From positions 1 to 47,822 of the IMG/VR virus record IMGVR_UViG_3300045925_000048: a stretch of 47,822 nt of DNA, one strand, 5' to 3'. The position numbers were made by a program, and so were the translations under genes. Under the pieces are notes generated by a model. It did not search any database, was not told the DNA's origin, and saw only the letters and a program-made list of their open reading frames with translations. Of the stretch, positions 15,534 through 22,546 are shown piece by piece (position 1 is the stretch's first letter; the number at the start of each line of letters is the position of its first letter). The stretch comes from a virus.

Positions 15534-15569
15534 ATTAGTCGTTGACAAAACTTCTTGTCAACATGTAAT
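15534..15569. promoter_or_regulatory. Divergent lysis-lysogeny promoters with palindromic operator
   Basis: A perfect inverted repeat TTGACAA-N6-TTGTCAA occupies 15542-15561. The left arm is the plus-strand -35 (TTGACA, 15542-15547), with a TGTAAT -10 sixteen bases later (15564-15569). The right arm is the minus-strand -35, with ACTAAT (complement of 15534-15539) sixteen bases downstream. The operator thus covers both -35 boxes. Predicted start points lie within about ten bases of both start codons, so both mRNAs would be nearly leaderless. Confidence 0.8.
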
Positions 15570-15580
15570 CTGCACGACCA

Positions 15581-15805
15581 GTGAGTATTAATACTACCAA
15601 GAACTCCGGCGCGCAAGCCCGTCGTATCCGCCATCTCCCGGCCTATCAGCTCGTCAAGCGCTATCGCCGGGCCGGCTATACGCAGGCCGCAATCGCGACG
15701 GCGGCGAACACGACGCAGGGCACCGTGACAAACGCCATCAATCGCACGAAGAAGGGCCCGGCCGTGGAGCGCGTCTGGGAAGTCCTCGAGCGGATCCTGG
15801 GATGA
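15581..15805 (+). CDS. Cro-like / Ner-like HTH regulator
   Basis: This 74-residue protein is the first early gene and is divergent to the repressor. Residues ~30-60 form a helix-turn-helix (GYTQAAIATAANTTQGTVTNAI) flanked by basic residues. It likely binds the same palindrome to shut off the repressor. The GTG start has no Shine-Dalgarno site and lies about twelve bases after the -10 box, so translation may be leaderless. The stop overlaps the next ATG (GATGA). The role is inferred from motif and position. Confidence 0.75.
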   Translation: MSINTTKNSGAQARRIRHLPAYQLVKRYRRAGYTQAAIATAANTTQGTVTNAINRTKKGPAVERVWEVLERILG

Positions 15806-15903
15806 GCGCGCGGGCGCTGTTCTACGGCGGGCTCTTCGCGGCGGCGACGTGGCTCGTCGTTGTCGGGATCGTCTACTTGGTCTCGCGCTGGCTGCTGTCA
15901 TGA
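15802..15903 (+). CDS. Single-pass membrane micropeptide
   Basis: This 33-residue peptide consists almost entirely of one membrane helix (GLFAAATWLVVVGIVYLV). It begins in an ATGA overlap with the Cro-like gene and ends in an ATGA overlap with the next gene, which supports it as a real coding unit despite its size. Its function is unknown; early single-helix peptides of this kind can act in superinfection exclusion. Confidence 0.5.
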   Translation: MSARALFYGGLFAAATWLVVVGIVYLVSRWLLS

Positions 15904-16127
15904 CGTTCACGATCCGTCGCCTCGTGCTCGGCCCGCCGCCGCAGAAGGTGAACCCGGAGCCGCGCGTGCTCGCGGAGCACTGGATCAATCTCCAGTATGC
16001 CGCGCTGTGCATCAACGAGCTGCCGGAGCGCGAGCTGATCTTCGACCTGCGCGAGCGGACGTGTCCCTCGTGCGCGTCGTCCAACTGGACGCCACTCGCA
16101 CGTTGGCTGCAGGAGCAGCGCGCGTGA
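15900..16127 (+). CDS. Small hypothetical early protein with CxxC
   Basis: This 75-residue protein starts in an ATGA overlap. It opens with basic and proline-rich residues (RRLVLGPPPQKVNPEP), then has a helical part and a C-terminal TCPSC motif that could bind zinc together with an upstream cysteine. It is coupled to the next gene through a GTGA overlap. No family is recognised. It is one of many small early genes that are usually host-interaction factors. Confidence 0.55.
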   Translation: MTFTIRRLVLGPPPQKVNPEPRVLAEHWINLQYAALCINELPERELIFDLRERTCPSCASSNWTPLARWLQEQRA

Positions 16128-16612
16128 TCGCCGTGACGCTCCAGGCTGAGATCCGGGTTGACGGGCGCCCGGCTGCGCTGCTGACGATCGAGAATGCGCA
16201 CACCGGAAGTTCGGATCTCTTCGTCGACTACCGGGTCACCCTCGACGTCTATCGCGAGGCGCGGACGCTCAGCGCCGAGATCAAGCGCTTCCCGATCGCC
16301 GTGAAGCAGCGGCTCGACCTGCTCGCCGAGGCGTTCCGAGTCGTTTGCTGCGTTGGAGCGGACATGAACACCCTTCTGCCACCGGCCTTCGCCGAAGCGA
16401 CCCTGATCCCGTTGCCGGATCGAACCGGCTACATGGCGTTGATGCCGATGGAGGGCCTCGGCGTCGATTGCCCGAGCTGCGCCGATGGCCGTGCGCTCGG
16501 CCTCGCGGTCCTACGCCAGGCGTGGCCGAGCGGTCGATGGTCCTACTGCTGCCTTATCTGTGATGCCACCGCGGTCGAATCCGCGGTGCTGGAGGACGTG
16601 ACGCATGGCTGA
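16124..16612 (+). CDS. Hypothetical early protein, zinc-ribbon-like C-terminus
   Basis: This 162-residue protein starts at a GTG overlapping the previous TGA. The first ~60 residues look like a beta/alpha domain (LQAEIRVDGRPAALLTIENA). The C-terminal third has two cysteine pairs, DCPSCADG and YCCLICDATA, which could form a zinc ribbon. It overlaps the ERF gene start by eight bases. No function is recognised; a DNA-recombination accessory role is possible because of its neighbour. Confidence 0.55.
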   Translation: MIAVTLQAEIRVDGRPAALLTIENAHTGSSDLFVDYRVTLDVYREARTLSAEIKRFPIAVKQRLDLLAEAFRVVCCVGADMNTLLPPAFAEATLIPLPDRTGYMALMPMEGLGVDCPSCADGRALGLAVLRQAWPSGRWSYCCLICDATAVESAVLEDVTHG

Positions 16613-17399
16613 GACCGAGATCGTCGAGACGACCGCGCTCGCGCGGCTCGAGCCGCAGGATCTCCTGAAGACCGCCATCGAGAAGGGCTCCGACATCGCC
16701 ACGATCGAGCGCTTCGTCGCGCTCGCGGAGCGGGTCCACGCGATCCAGGCGAAGGACGCCTACCTGCGCGCGATGGCGAAGTTCAAGGCGAAGTGCCCGC
16801 CGCTCGTGAAGATGAAGGTCGCGCGGATGCCGAAGTACTCGTACAAGTTCGCGCCGCTCGGCTACATCGCCGATCAGATCGATCCGGTTCTCGGCGAGTG
16901 CGGGCTCTCGTACCGCTGGACGACGCCGAAGATCCAGGCCGACAAGGTCACGATCGCCTGCATCGTCGCACACGAGCTCGGCCACGAGGAGTCCTCCGGC
17001 GACCTCGAGATGCCGATCCCCACGGCGACGCAGCGCACCGACGGCACCGGCGAAGGCGGGGCGAATCCGATGCAGCGGGTCGGGATCGCGATGAGCTACG
17101 CCGAGCGCTACAGCCTGATGGCGGTGCTCGGTCTGGCAGCGGAGGACGATACCGACGGGCACGATCACCACGGCGGCGATGCCGGCGACACGGCAGCCGC
17201 TGACGACGGGCCGATCCCGCAGGCAGCAATCAACAAGCTGAAGGCGATCCAGCGCGGCCAGGGCTGGACGGATGATGACCTCGCGGCGCTGCTGAAGAAG
17301 CACGGGCTCGCCAGCGTCGCCGACATCCCGAACCCGAAGAAGTACGACGAGATCCTGAACGCGATCAAGGCCGAGAAGAAGGCAGTACCGACCGCATGA
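16605..17399 (+). CDS. erf: ERF-family single-strand annealing protein
   Basis: This 264-residue protein matches the ERF family of phage ssDNA-annealing recombinases. The N-terminal ~170 residues contain the typical KYSYKFAPLGYI segment and the late 'GIAMSYAERYSLMAVLGL' helix that is characteristic of the family. The C-terminal part is an acidic, histidine-containing linker (DDTDGHDHHGGDAGD) followed by a small helical domain, a common layout. The protein acts on DNA ends with the exonuclease encoded next, in genome circularisation and recombination. Start ATG overlaps the upstream gene. Confidence 0.88.
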   Translation: MAETEIVETTALARLEPQDLLKTAIEKGSDIATIERFVALAERVHAIQAKDAYLRAMAKFKAKCPPLVKMKVARMPKYSYKFAPLGYIADQIDPVLGECGLSYRWTTPKIQADKVTIACIVAHELGHEESSGDLEMPIPTATQRTDGTGEGGANPMQRVGIAMSYAERYSLMAVLGLAAEDDTDGHDHHGGDAGDTAAADDGPIPQAAINKLKAIQRGQGWTDDDLAALLKKHGLASVADIPNPKKYDEILNAIKAEKKAVPTA

Positions 17400-18031
17400 G
17401 GGGGGGTGATCGCCCGACACGTGACGCACAACTAGGCTCGCAATCGGAGACGGTGCCGGCGGTCGTCACGCCGACGATGGAGCCGCCGGCGCCAATTTAT
17501 CCGCGCGTGACCGAGATCCTCAAGGCCTGCGGCTTGGGGTCTGACCTCTCGATGGTGCCGGACGACGTCCTGACGGCCGCGCAGGATCGCGGGAAGGCCG
17601 TGCATGAGGCGGTCGAGCTGATGACCTATGGCGGCTTCGACCCGTCGACCTTCCCGCCCGAGCATGAGGGCTACCTCGCGGCCTGGCGCGCCTTCCTGAA
17701 GGACTCCGGCTATGAGCCGAAGTATGCCGAGATCGAGGTCCGCAGCGAGCGCTGGCGGTTTCGAGGTCATCCCGACAACGTCGGCTTCCTGAATATGCGG
17801 CGCACGCTGATCGATCTCAAGTCGGGGACGTTCGACCGCGTCGACCTCCAGCTCGCCGGCTACGTGCACGCCTGGAACGAGGAGCGGCCGGCCGAGCCGG
17901 TCGAGGCCGCGCTCGCCGTCCAGCTTCGCCGCGACGGGAGTTATCGCGTCACCGAGGCCGACCTGGGAGCCGCAACGCCGATCTTCCTGGCGGCCGTGCT
18001 CGTCCACCGAGCACAACAGAGGAGCGCCTAA
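17396..18031 (+). CDS. PD-(D/E)XK exonuclease, RecB/Cas4-like
   Basis: This 211-residue protein probably resects double-stranded ends for the ERF annealing protein. It has the restriction-fold core: AVHEAVEL helix, FRGHPDNVGF carrying the first catalytic Asp, and TLIDLKSG with the D-x-K signature, followed by a 'DLQLAGYVHAW' helix with the QxxxY-like element seen in RecB-type nucleases. No iron-sulfur cysteine cluster is present, so it is not a classic Cas4. The ATG is in an ATGA overlap; an ATG at 17477 would remove a polar N-terminus. Confidence 0.8.
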   Translation: MRGGDRPTRDAQLGSQSETVPAVVTPTMEPPAPIYPRVTEILKACGLGSDLSMVPDDVLTAAQDRGKAVHEAVELMTYGGFDPSTFPPEHEGYLAAWRAFLKDSGYEPKYAEIEVRSERWRFRGHPDNVGFLNMRRTLIDLKSGTFDRVDLQLAGYVHAWNEERPAEPVEAALAVQLRRDGSYRVTEADLGAATPIFLAAVLVHRAQQRSA

Positions 18032-18790
18032 ATGGCCGAGACGACCGCGATCGCCATCGTCAGCCCGGAAGAGCGCGCCGAGCGCGAGCGCGAAGGGCAG
18101 GGAATCGTCGTCGCCGCGAACGAGATCCAGATCTCCGACGGCGACACCTTCACGAAGGCCGCCGCCTGGCTGCGCGACGTCGTCGTGCCGATGAAGAAGC
18201 GCATCAGCGACACCTTCCGGCCGCGCATCAATCAGGCGTTCGAGCTGCACAAGGGCCTGCTCGCCGACGAGAAACGCTTCCTGTCACCGGTCGAGGGCGC
18301 CGAGCGCGTCGTCCGCGGCAAGCTCGCCGCCTACGAGGCGGAGCAGGATCGTCTCCGGCGTGAAGCCGCGGCCGCCGCGCGCCGCGAGCAGGAGCGTCTC
18401 GAGGCCCTCGAGCGCCAGCGCGTCGAGACCGAGCGTCAGCGGCTGGCGAAGGAGGCCGAGGACAAGCGCCTGACCGAAGCTGTCCAGGCCGAGCAGCGCG
18501 GCGACGTCGAGACGGCCGAGCGCCTCATCTCGGCGCCGATCGAGACGCCGGTCGTCGCGCCGCGGCCAGTCTTCGCGCCGCCGCCGACCGTCCAGGCGCC
18601 GCCGAAGGTCGAGGGCCTGTCGTTTCGCGAAGAGTGGGACTTCGAGATCGAGAACGTCGATCAACTGCCGCGCGACTATCTGAAGCCCGATGAGGTCAAG
18701 ATCCGAAGCGTCGTCAAGGCGATGAAGGGCCAGACGAAGATCTCGGGCGTGCGCGTCTTCTCAAAGCGCGTGCCATCGGTGCGCGGGTGA
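18032..18790 (+). CDS. Coiled-coil recombination-associated protein
   Basis: This 252-residue protein directly follows the exonuclease. It has an N-terminal helical domain and a long highly charged coiled coil (about residues 95-160, rich in ERQR), then a proline-rich linker and a C-terminal ~60-residue domain (EEWDFEIENVDQLP...). This layout recurs beside phage annealing proteins and nucleases, where such proteins are often labelled DUF1351-like or nuclease inhibitors. A role in protecting phage DNA ends or modulating nuclease is inference. Confidence 0.65.
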   Translation: MAETTAIAIVSPEERAEREREGQGIVVAANEIQISDGDTFTKAAAWLRDVVVPMKKRISDTFRPRINQAFELHKGLLADEKRFLSPVEGAERVVRGKLAAYEAEQDRLRREAAAAARREQERLEALERQRVETERQRLAKEAEDKRLTEAVQAEQRGDVETAERLISAPIETPVVAPRPVFAPPPTVQAPPKVEGLSFREEWDFEIENVDQLPRDYLKPDEVKIRSVVKAMKGQTKISGVRVFSKRVPSVRG

Positions 18791-19056
18791 TGGAACCGAT
18801 CAGCCATAGCCTGCGCGCGGCCGTCTCCGCTGAAGTGCGCTATCGCTTCGCGCTCAAGGCGATGACGGTCGGCCGGGCGCTCGTCGGTCTCGCCAAAGCC
18901 CGGAAGCCGCTGGTGAGGATCCTCCGCCGCCCGATCATCTGCCTGGGGTGCGGCCGCGGCGACCACCAGGATTGCTCCGGAATCACCTTCCGTCGTTCCG
19001 GTAAGAACCGGCGGCAGCCCTGCGGCTGCCGCTGTCGAAAGGCTAAGTCGGCGTAA
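18790..19056 (+). CDS. Small basic Cys-rich protein
   Basis: This 88-residue protein starts at the ATG overlapping the previous TGA (GTG three bases earlier is an alternative). It is strongly basic, with a helical first half and a C-terminal cysteine/histidine cluster (CLGCGRGDHQDC and CGCRC) that probably binds zinc. Such proteins could bind DNA or RNA. No family is recognised. A 76-base gap follows, in which only an unconvincing TATATC box was seen. Confidence 0.55.
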   Translation: MEPISHSLRAAVSAEVRYRFALKAMTVGRALVGLAKARKPLVRILRRPIICLGCGRGDHQDCSGITFRRSGKNRRQPCGCRCRKAKSA

Positions 19057-19132
19057 CGACGATGCTCAGCGGCGGGTCGCGCGCACTCCGTATATCTCTC
19101 GGTACTAAGCACAAGCCGACCGGTAATCGCCT

Positions 19133-19783
19133 ATGAGCCTCGCCTGCACGCGTTGTCTAGGGCCGTTCCCGGACGACCGCGCGCTGACCCGCCATCTGAT
19201 CGACGCCGAGCTCGTCTCGCCGTCGACGGCGATCGAAATGGTCCGCAAGGCCCGCGCCGTTGCCGTGGTGCCGCCGCCCGGTTTCGAGGAGTCCAGCAAT
19301 GGAGCCCATTCTGCCGAACGTCGCCCGGATCGAACACCCCCACAACCGCTACATGGCCCAGATATTCGTGCTGTACGCGAGGACGCTCGCCGAGTTCTGC
19401 GAGCAGATCGGCATGCTGAAGCGCCTGATCGAGCGCCACGAGCTGAACTGAAGGAGGCCACGATGCCCCGAGTCGACGGCGGCACGATTGCGTGCTCGAA
19501 GTGTCCTGAGAAGTTCGCCCGACCGAACGGGCTCTCGCGGCACATGCGCGAGACGCACGGCATCCCGTCGAACAAGCGCGAGGCGGCGAAGTCGGCCGCG
19601 CAGACCGGGAAGAAGCGCGGACGTCCTCGCAAGGGCCAGGCCATAGCGCCGGGCGTGGCGGCAGCCGTGGCCGAACTCGGCGCCAAGGGGACGGCGCTCC
19701 GCCTCCTGCGACAGCTCAAGGAGATTCGCAGCAAACTCGACCAGCGGATCGGCGCGGTCGAGGAGCTGGTCGAGGTCCTGTGA
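19133..19783 (+). CDS. C2H2 zinc-finger and AT-hook protein
   Basis: This 216-residue frame has an N-terminal degenerate finger (Cys5, Cys8, His21) and a full C2H2 finger of the eukaryotic type, C-x2-C-x12-H-x4-H (Cys121, Cys124, His137, His142). An AT-hook-like KKRGRPRKG follows at 160-168, and then an alanine-rich helix. A strong AAGGAGG and ATG at 19463 allow a short form starting at residue 111 that keeps the finger and hook. The linker (residues ~57-108) has poor codon choice because another gene overlaps it in a second frame. DNA binding is likely; the target is unknown. It is not Ros/MucR-type, whose finger spacing differs. Confidence 0.6.
   Translation: MSLACTRCLGPFPDDRALTRHLIDAELVSPSTAIEMVRKARAVAVVPPPGFEESSNGAHSAERRPDRTPPQPLHGPDIRAVREDARRVLRADRHAEAPDRAPRAELKEATMPRVDGGTIACSKCPEKFARPNGLSRHMRETHGIPSNKREAAKSAAQTGKKRGRPRKGQAIAPGVAAAVAELGAKGTALRLLRQLKEIRSKLDQRIGAVEELVEVL
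19299..19451 (+). CDS. Nested small gene in alternative frame
   Basis: This 50-residue gene lies within the zinc-finger frame but in another register. Its codons are strongly GC-ending, as in surrounding genes, while the host frame loses that bias here. GAGGAG is just upstream of the ATG, and the stop directly precedes the AAGGAGG of the internal start at 19463. The product is a small helical protein (YMAQIFVLYARTLAEFCEQI). Function is unknown. It suggests that the true gene order may be a short finger gene, this gene, and the C2H2 gene. Confidence 0.6.
   Translation: MEPILPNVARIEHPHNRYMAQIFVLYARTLAEFCEQIGMLKRLIERHELN
19451..19465 (+). promoter_or_regulatory. Strong internal ribosome binding site for the C2H2 short form
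   Basis: AAGGAGG is followed five bases later by the ATG at 19463, in frame with the 216-residue reading frame. This is one of the best ribosome sites of the early region and decides that at least a 106-residue C2H2/AT-hook protein is made. Confidence 0.7.
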
Positions 19784-20268
19784 AACGCGCGGCAGGCCCT
19801 CAGAATCGCCTGCTCGATCGTTTGGAGACCGTCAAGGCTCGCCTGCGCGGATGGGAACTACCGGAGACCGGCGCGCAAGACGTGCGGGTCGATCGGGCGG
19901 GCGGCAATGACGGCGACGTCGCGGCGATGGTCGATCGTGATCTCGCCTTCGCCGACCGCGAGCGGCTGCTCGCCGAGGTCGCGTCGCTGGCGGCGGCCAT
20001 CGAGCGACTGGCCGATGGGACCTACGGCGAGTGTCAAACGTGCGGCCTGCCGATCAGCGACAAGCGCCTGGCTGCGATTCCGGAGGCCGAGGAATGTATC
20101 GCGTGCGCTGAGGCCCGAGAGATCCGGCGTCGGCATCGGGGCGTGCTCGACGAGGAGGACGACGAAACAGTGACCTGGTGCAGCGTCTGCCACCACGAGC
20201 CCGCCGTCGAGGGCTTCGACTTGGGCGAAAAATGCCTGCAGCTCGGCTCCCAGCCCGAACTCGACTAA
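19780..20268 (+). CDS. TraR/DksA-like zinc-finger protein
   Basis: This 162-residue protein carries the DksA/TraR C4 finger: GTYGECQTCGLPISDKRL with Cys85 and Cys88, then EAEECIACAE with Cys106 and Cys109, preceded by a coiled helix. The family binds the RNA polymerase secondary channel and changes initiation, so it may redirect host transcription. A second cysteine pair (WCSVCHH) near the C-terminus is additional to the family. The GTG overlaps the previous stop. Family assignment is good; its effect on host promoters is inference. Confidence 0.8.
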   Translation: MKRAAGPQNRLLDRLETVKARLRGWELPETGAQDVRVDRAGGNDGDVAAMVDRDLAFADRERLLAEVASLAAAIERLADGTYGECQTCGLPISDKRLAAIPEAEECIACAEAREIRRRHRGVLDEEDDETVTWCSVCHHEPAVEGFDLGEKCLQLGSQPELD

Positions 20269-20386
20269 CGCGCCGGCCGCGGCGCGCCCAGAGTTCGGCC
20301 TCCTCGATCGCCGGCCAGCGGGGATAGGTCATGACCTGGCCCTCGGCGTCGCGGAAGACGCCGTCGTAGGAGGTGGTGGGCTACTT
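20269..20386 (-). pseudogene. Orphan coding-like fragment on the minus strand
   Basis: This 118-base gap holds no plus-strand gene. On the minus strand it reads as strongly GC-ending codons (DGVFRDAEGQVMTYPRW, then PAIEEAELWA), which look like real protein, but the frame is closed by a stop near the right edge and runs into the DksA-like gene on the left. It is probably a remnant of a lost gene or an unrecognised short gene. Confidence 0.35.
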
Positions 20387-20740
20387 ATGAACGAAGAAAA
20401 ACGGCGGCTCAGCGAAACCACATCGGGGAAGCCCCCCGAGCCTGGCTTTGAAAACGCTGCGGCTCCCGCTCCGATTAACCCGGAGACGGGACAGCATCGC
20501 GCCTACTGGATCCTCTCGGCCGAGGAGCGCGCCAAAGGGTTCATTCGACCCGTGCGCGGCTCATACAAGCATCTCGTCTGCGGCACGGTCACGACGATGA
20601 GCCAGCCGATCGCCGAGACCTATGCCCGCGACCCGAAGTTCTACGGCGCAACGTTCTGCGTGACGTGCCGATCGCACCTGCCGGTCGGCGAGCGCGGCGA
20701 GTTCGTCTGGATCGACGACGGCACGAAGGTGGGCACGTAA
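20387..20740 (+). CDS. Conserved phage hypothetical protein, Cys-containing
   Basis: This 117-residue protein starts at an ATG after GGAGGTGGTGGG. The signature parts AYWILSAEERAKGF, 'SYKHLVCGTVTTMSQPIAETYA' spread over residues ~60-80, and FCVTCRSHLPVGERGEFVWIDD are those of a hypothetical protein found widely in phages and prophages of high-GC proteobacteria. The cysteines (Cys in LVCG and FCVTC) suggest a zinc site. No function is known for the family to my knowledge. It begins a run of small accessory genes. Confidence 0.65.
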   Translation: MNEEKRRLSETTSGKPPEPGFENAAAPAPINPETGQHRAYWILSAEERAKGFIRPVRGSYKHLVCGTVTTMSQPIAETYARDPKFYGATFCVTCRSHLPVGERGEFVWIDDGTKVGT

Positions 20741-21085
20741 ATGGAGGCGCGTCACTGCTCCTGCCGCAACACCACGCACGAGCCCAACTGCGTGCTTAGC
20801 CCGCTCTACATGCGCCCGGTCCAAAGCGCAGGTAATCGTTCTCGCACGCCAGCCGCGTGGGACGCCGAACTGGCGAGGGTCGAGGAACACATGCGGCATT
20901 TCGTGACCCACAAACCGAGCGCGTTGGTAGCGGTAGCAGTGGACGACGACCAAAAGGCGGACTACTTCCGCCCGAGGCTCCAGAGGATTCTCAACCGTCA
21001 CCCGGAGTTGAAGGATTTGACCGTGCGCCTGGTGCCGATGGTCGGGGCCGTAACCGAGCTACGGGCCGAGCGGGCCGAGCGGTGA
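20741..21085 (+). CDS. Hypothetical protein with N-terminal Cys motif
   Basis: This 114-residue protein starts directly after the previous stop. The first 15 residues contain CSCRN and a further cysteine that may bind metal. The rest is helical, with a short acidic segment (AVDDDQKADYFRPR) and a C-terminal amphipathic strand. Its stop overlaps the radical SAM start (TGATG), so the two are coupled. No family is recognised. It may be a partner or substrate of the radical SAM enzyme, which is only inference from coupling. Confidence 0.55.
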   Translation: MEARHCSCRNTTHEPNCVLSPLYMRPVQSAGNRSRTPAAWDAELARVEEHMRHFVTHKPSALVAVAVDDDQKADYFRPRLQRILNRHPELKDLTVRLVPMVGAVTELRAERAER

Positions 21086-22032
21086 TGACCGAGGCGGGCG
21101 CGGCGCGGCCGGTCCGTCGAGCGCGTCCAGCCAAGGAGCGAGTTCCTGTGAGAGATGGCTGGGTCGGCGGGCTCGCCGAGTGGCAGGACGGCGAGACGGT
21201 CTATTTGTCCGTCGCCTTCACGTGGCGTCTGGCGGATGCGGGCGAGCGTGCTGATATAGCGACTCTCCTCGGCAAGCGGGTACGAATTGGCGGCCCGGCG
21301 CTCTTCACCCGGCATGACGTCCGTGATGCGTTTGCCAAACTCGGTTGGAAGGTCGGCGGCGATCTCCCGGATGCAATCCGTCATCATCACCCGAGCGCCA
21401 CGATCGCCAGTCGCGGCTGTCCCGTCGGCTGCTGGTTCTGCATCGTCCCGAAGATGGAGGGCCGCGCGTTCACACTGCTCCCTGACTTTCCGGTGCGTCC
21501 GATCCTGTGCGACAACAACCTCTCCGCGCTGCCCGCTGACTATCAGGATCATATTGTCGGGCGCTACAAGGCGACCGGCATCCCGCTCCTCGATGCCAAC
21601 AGCGGCTTTGAGCCCAAGACTTTCACCGACGAGGTGTACGCGCGCTGGAAACCCATCAATCGCGGGCCGTGGCGCTTCGCCTATGACGAGAGCGGCGAGC
21701 GGGCCGACGTCGAGCGCGTGATGCGGATGCTCAAGACTGAATCGCCGAAGCGCAAGCGCGTCTATGTGCTCATCGGTAATGAGCCGCAGGCGGCCTGCCT
21801 TGAGCGTATCCGCGAGGTGATCGCGTGGGGTGGTGAGCCCCACGTCCAGCCCTATATGAAACTGAACGCGCTGGAGCGTAAGCCATATCCGCGCTTCGAC
21901 TGGACATCGCAGGCACTGACCAACGTGGCCAGGTGGGCGAATCGCCGACTCTGGCGCTACATGCCCTTCGACAAATACAACCGGCATTTCAAACGAGACC
22001 GCCGACTCGCTGTGAGGAGTGAGTTCCTGTGA
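21085..22032 (+). CDS. Radical SAM enzyme
   Basis: This 315-residue protein has the radical-SAM CxxxCxxC motif in ASRGCPVGCWFCIVP (Cys112, Cys116, Cys119), which holds a 4Fe-4S cluster and starts radical chemistry with S-adenosylmethionine. The later alternating strands (RVYVLIGNEPQAACLERI) fit the partial TIM barrel. It has no B12, SPASM or PqqD-like domain. No preQ/7-deazapurine genes are nearby, so it is not an obvious QueE. Candidate roles are nucleotide or DNA modification, or modification of a small coupled protein. The fold is firm; the reaction is unknown. Confidence 0.85.
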   Translation: MTEAGAARPVRRARPAKERVPVRDGWVGGLAEWQDGETVYLSVAFTWRLADAGERADIATLLGKRVRIGGPALFTRHDVRDAFAKLGWKVGGDLPDAIRHHHPSATIASRGCPVGCWFCIVPKMEGRAFTLLPDFPVRPILCDNNLSALPADYQDHIVGRYKATGIPLLDANSGFEPKTFTDEVYARWKPINRGPWRFAYDESGERADVERVMRMLKTESPKRKRVYVLIGNEPQAACLERIREVIAWGGEPHVQPYMKLNALERKPYPRFDWTSQALTNVARWANRRLWRYMPFDKYNRHFKRDRRLAVRSEFL

Positions 22033-22220
22033 CCCCCGACGTCTGCATCTGCTCCTGCCCATGCCCCTGCGCGATCCCCGTCGTCGAGGACGGCGATATG
22101 TGCGCCCGCTGCGCCGACGGCGACTGCCTTGACGACGACACGATCGACAACGGCGATCACTATGACCCGGACGCCGCGGTGAAGTTCCAACGCGAGAACC
22201 CCAAGGAGACTGAACGATGA
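22029..22220 (+). CDS. Small cysteine-rich protein
   Basis: This 63-residue protein begins at a GTG overlapping the radical SAM stop. The first 35 residues contain eight cysteines (CICSCPCPC, then CARCADGDC), followed by a strongly acidic middle (DDDTIDNGDHYD). The cysteine density could support a zinc or iron-sulfur site. Coupling to the radical SAM gene makes it a candidate partner, carrier or substrate peptide. No family is recognised. Confidence 0.6.
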   Translation: MTPDVCICSCPCPCAIPVVEDGDMCARCADGDCLDDDTIDNGDHYDPDAAVKFQRENPKETER

Positions 22221-22546
22221 GCGACGGACAGGGTAACGCCTTCGAGGGTTGGGCCATCCTCGAGCTGATGGGCCACCGGCGGCTCGCCGGCTACGTGCGC
22301 GAGGTCGAGATCGCCGGTGCCGGCCTGCTGCGCATCGACGTCCCAGGCGCCGGCGCCGAGCCGATCGCGACGCAGTTCTATAGTCCGGCGTCGCTCTACT
22401 GTCTGACGCCGACCACCGAGGAGATGGCGCGCGCCGTGGCGAAGCGCAGCCGGCCCGAGCCCGTGCACCGCTGGGAGCTGCCGGCGGCGACCGTTCCAGC
22501 CGGAGTCGGTCACGACGCCGTCGATGACGACGACAGGCCCTTCTGA
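22217..22546 (+). CDS. Conserved phage hypothetical protein
   Basis: This 109-residue protein has the conserved pattern 'FEGWAILELMGHRRLAGYV' and 'TQFYSPASLYCLTPTTEE', spread across residues ~8-70, that I recall in many phage and prophage proteins from proteobacteria. It is mostly beta-rich with an acidic C-terminal tail (HDAVDDDDRPF). No catalytic motif is seen. It is coupled to both neighbours by overlaps. Some relatives are labelled as acetyltransferases, but nothing visible here supports that name. Confidence 0.65.
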   Translation: MSDGQGNAFEGWAILELMGHRRLAGYVREVEIAGAGLLRIDVPGAGAEPIATQFYSPASLYCLTPTTEEMARAVAKRSRPEPVHRWELPAATVPAGVGHDAVDDDDRPF

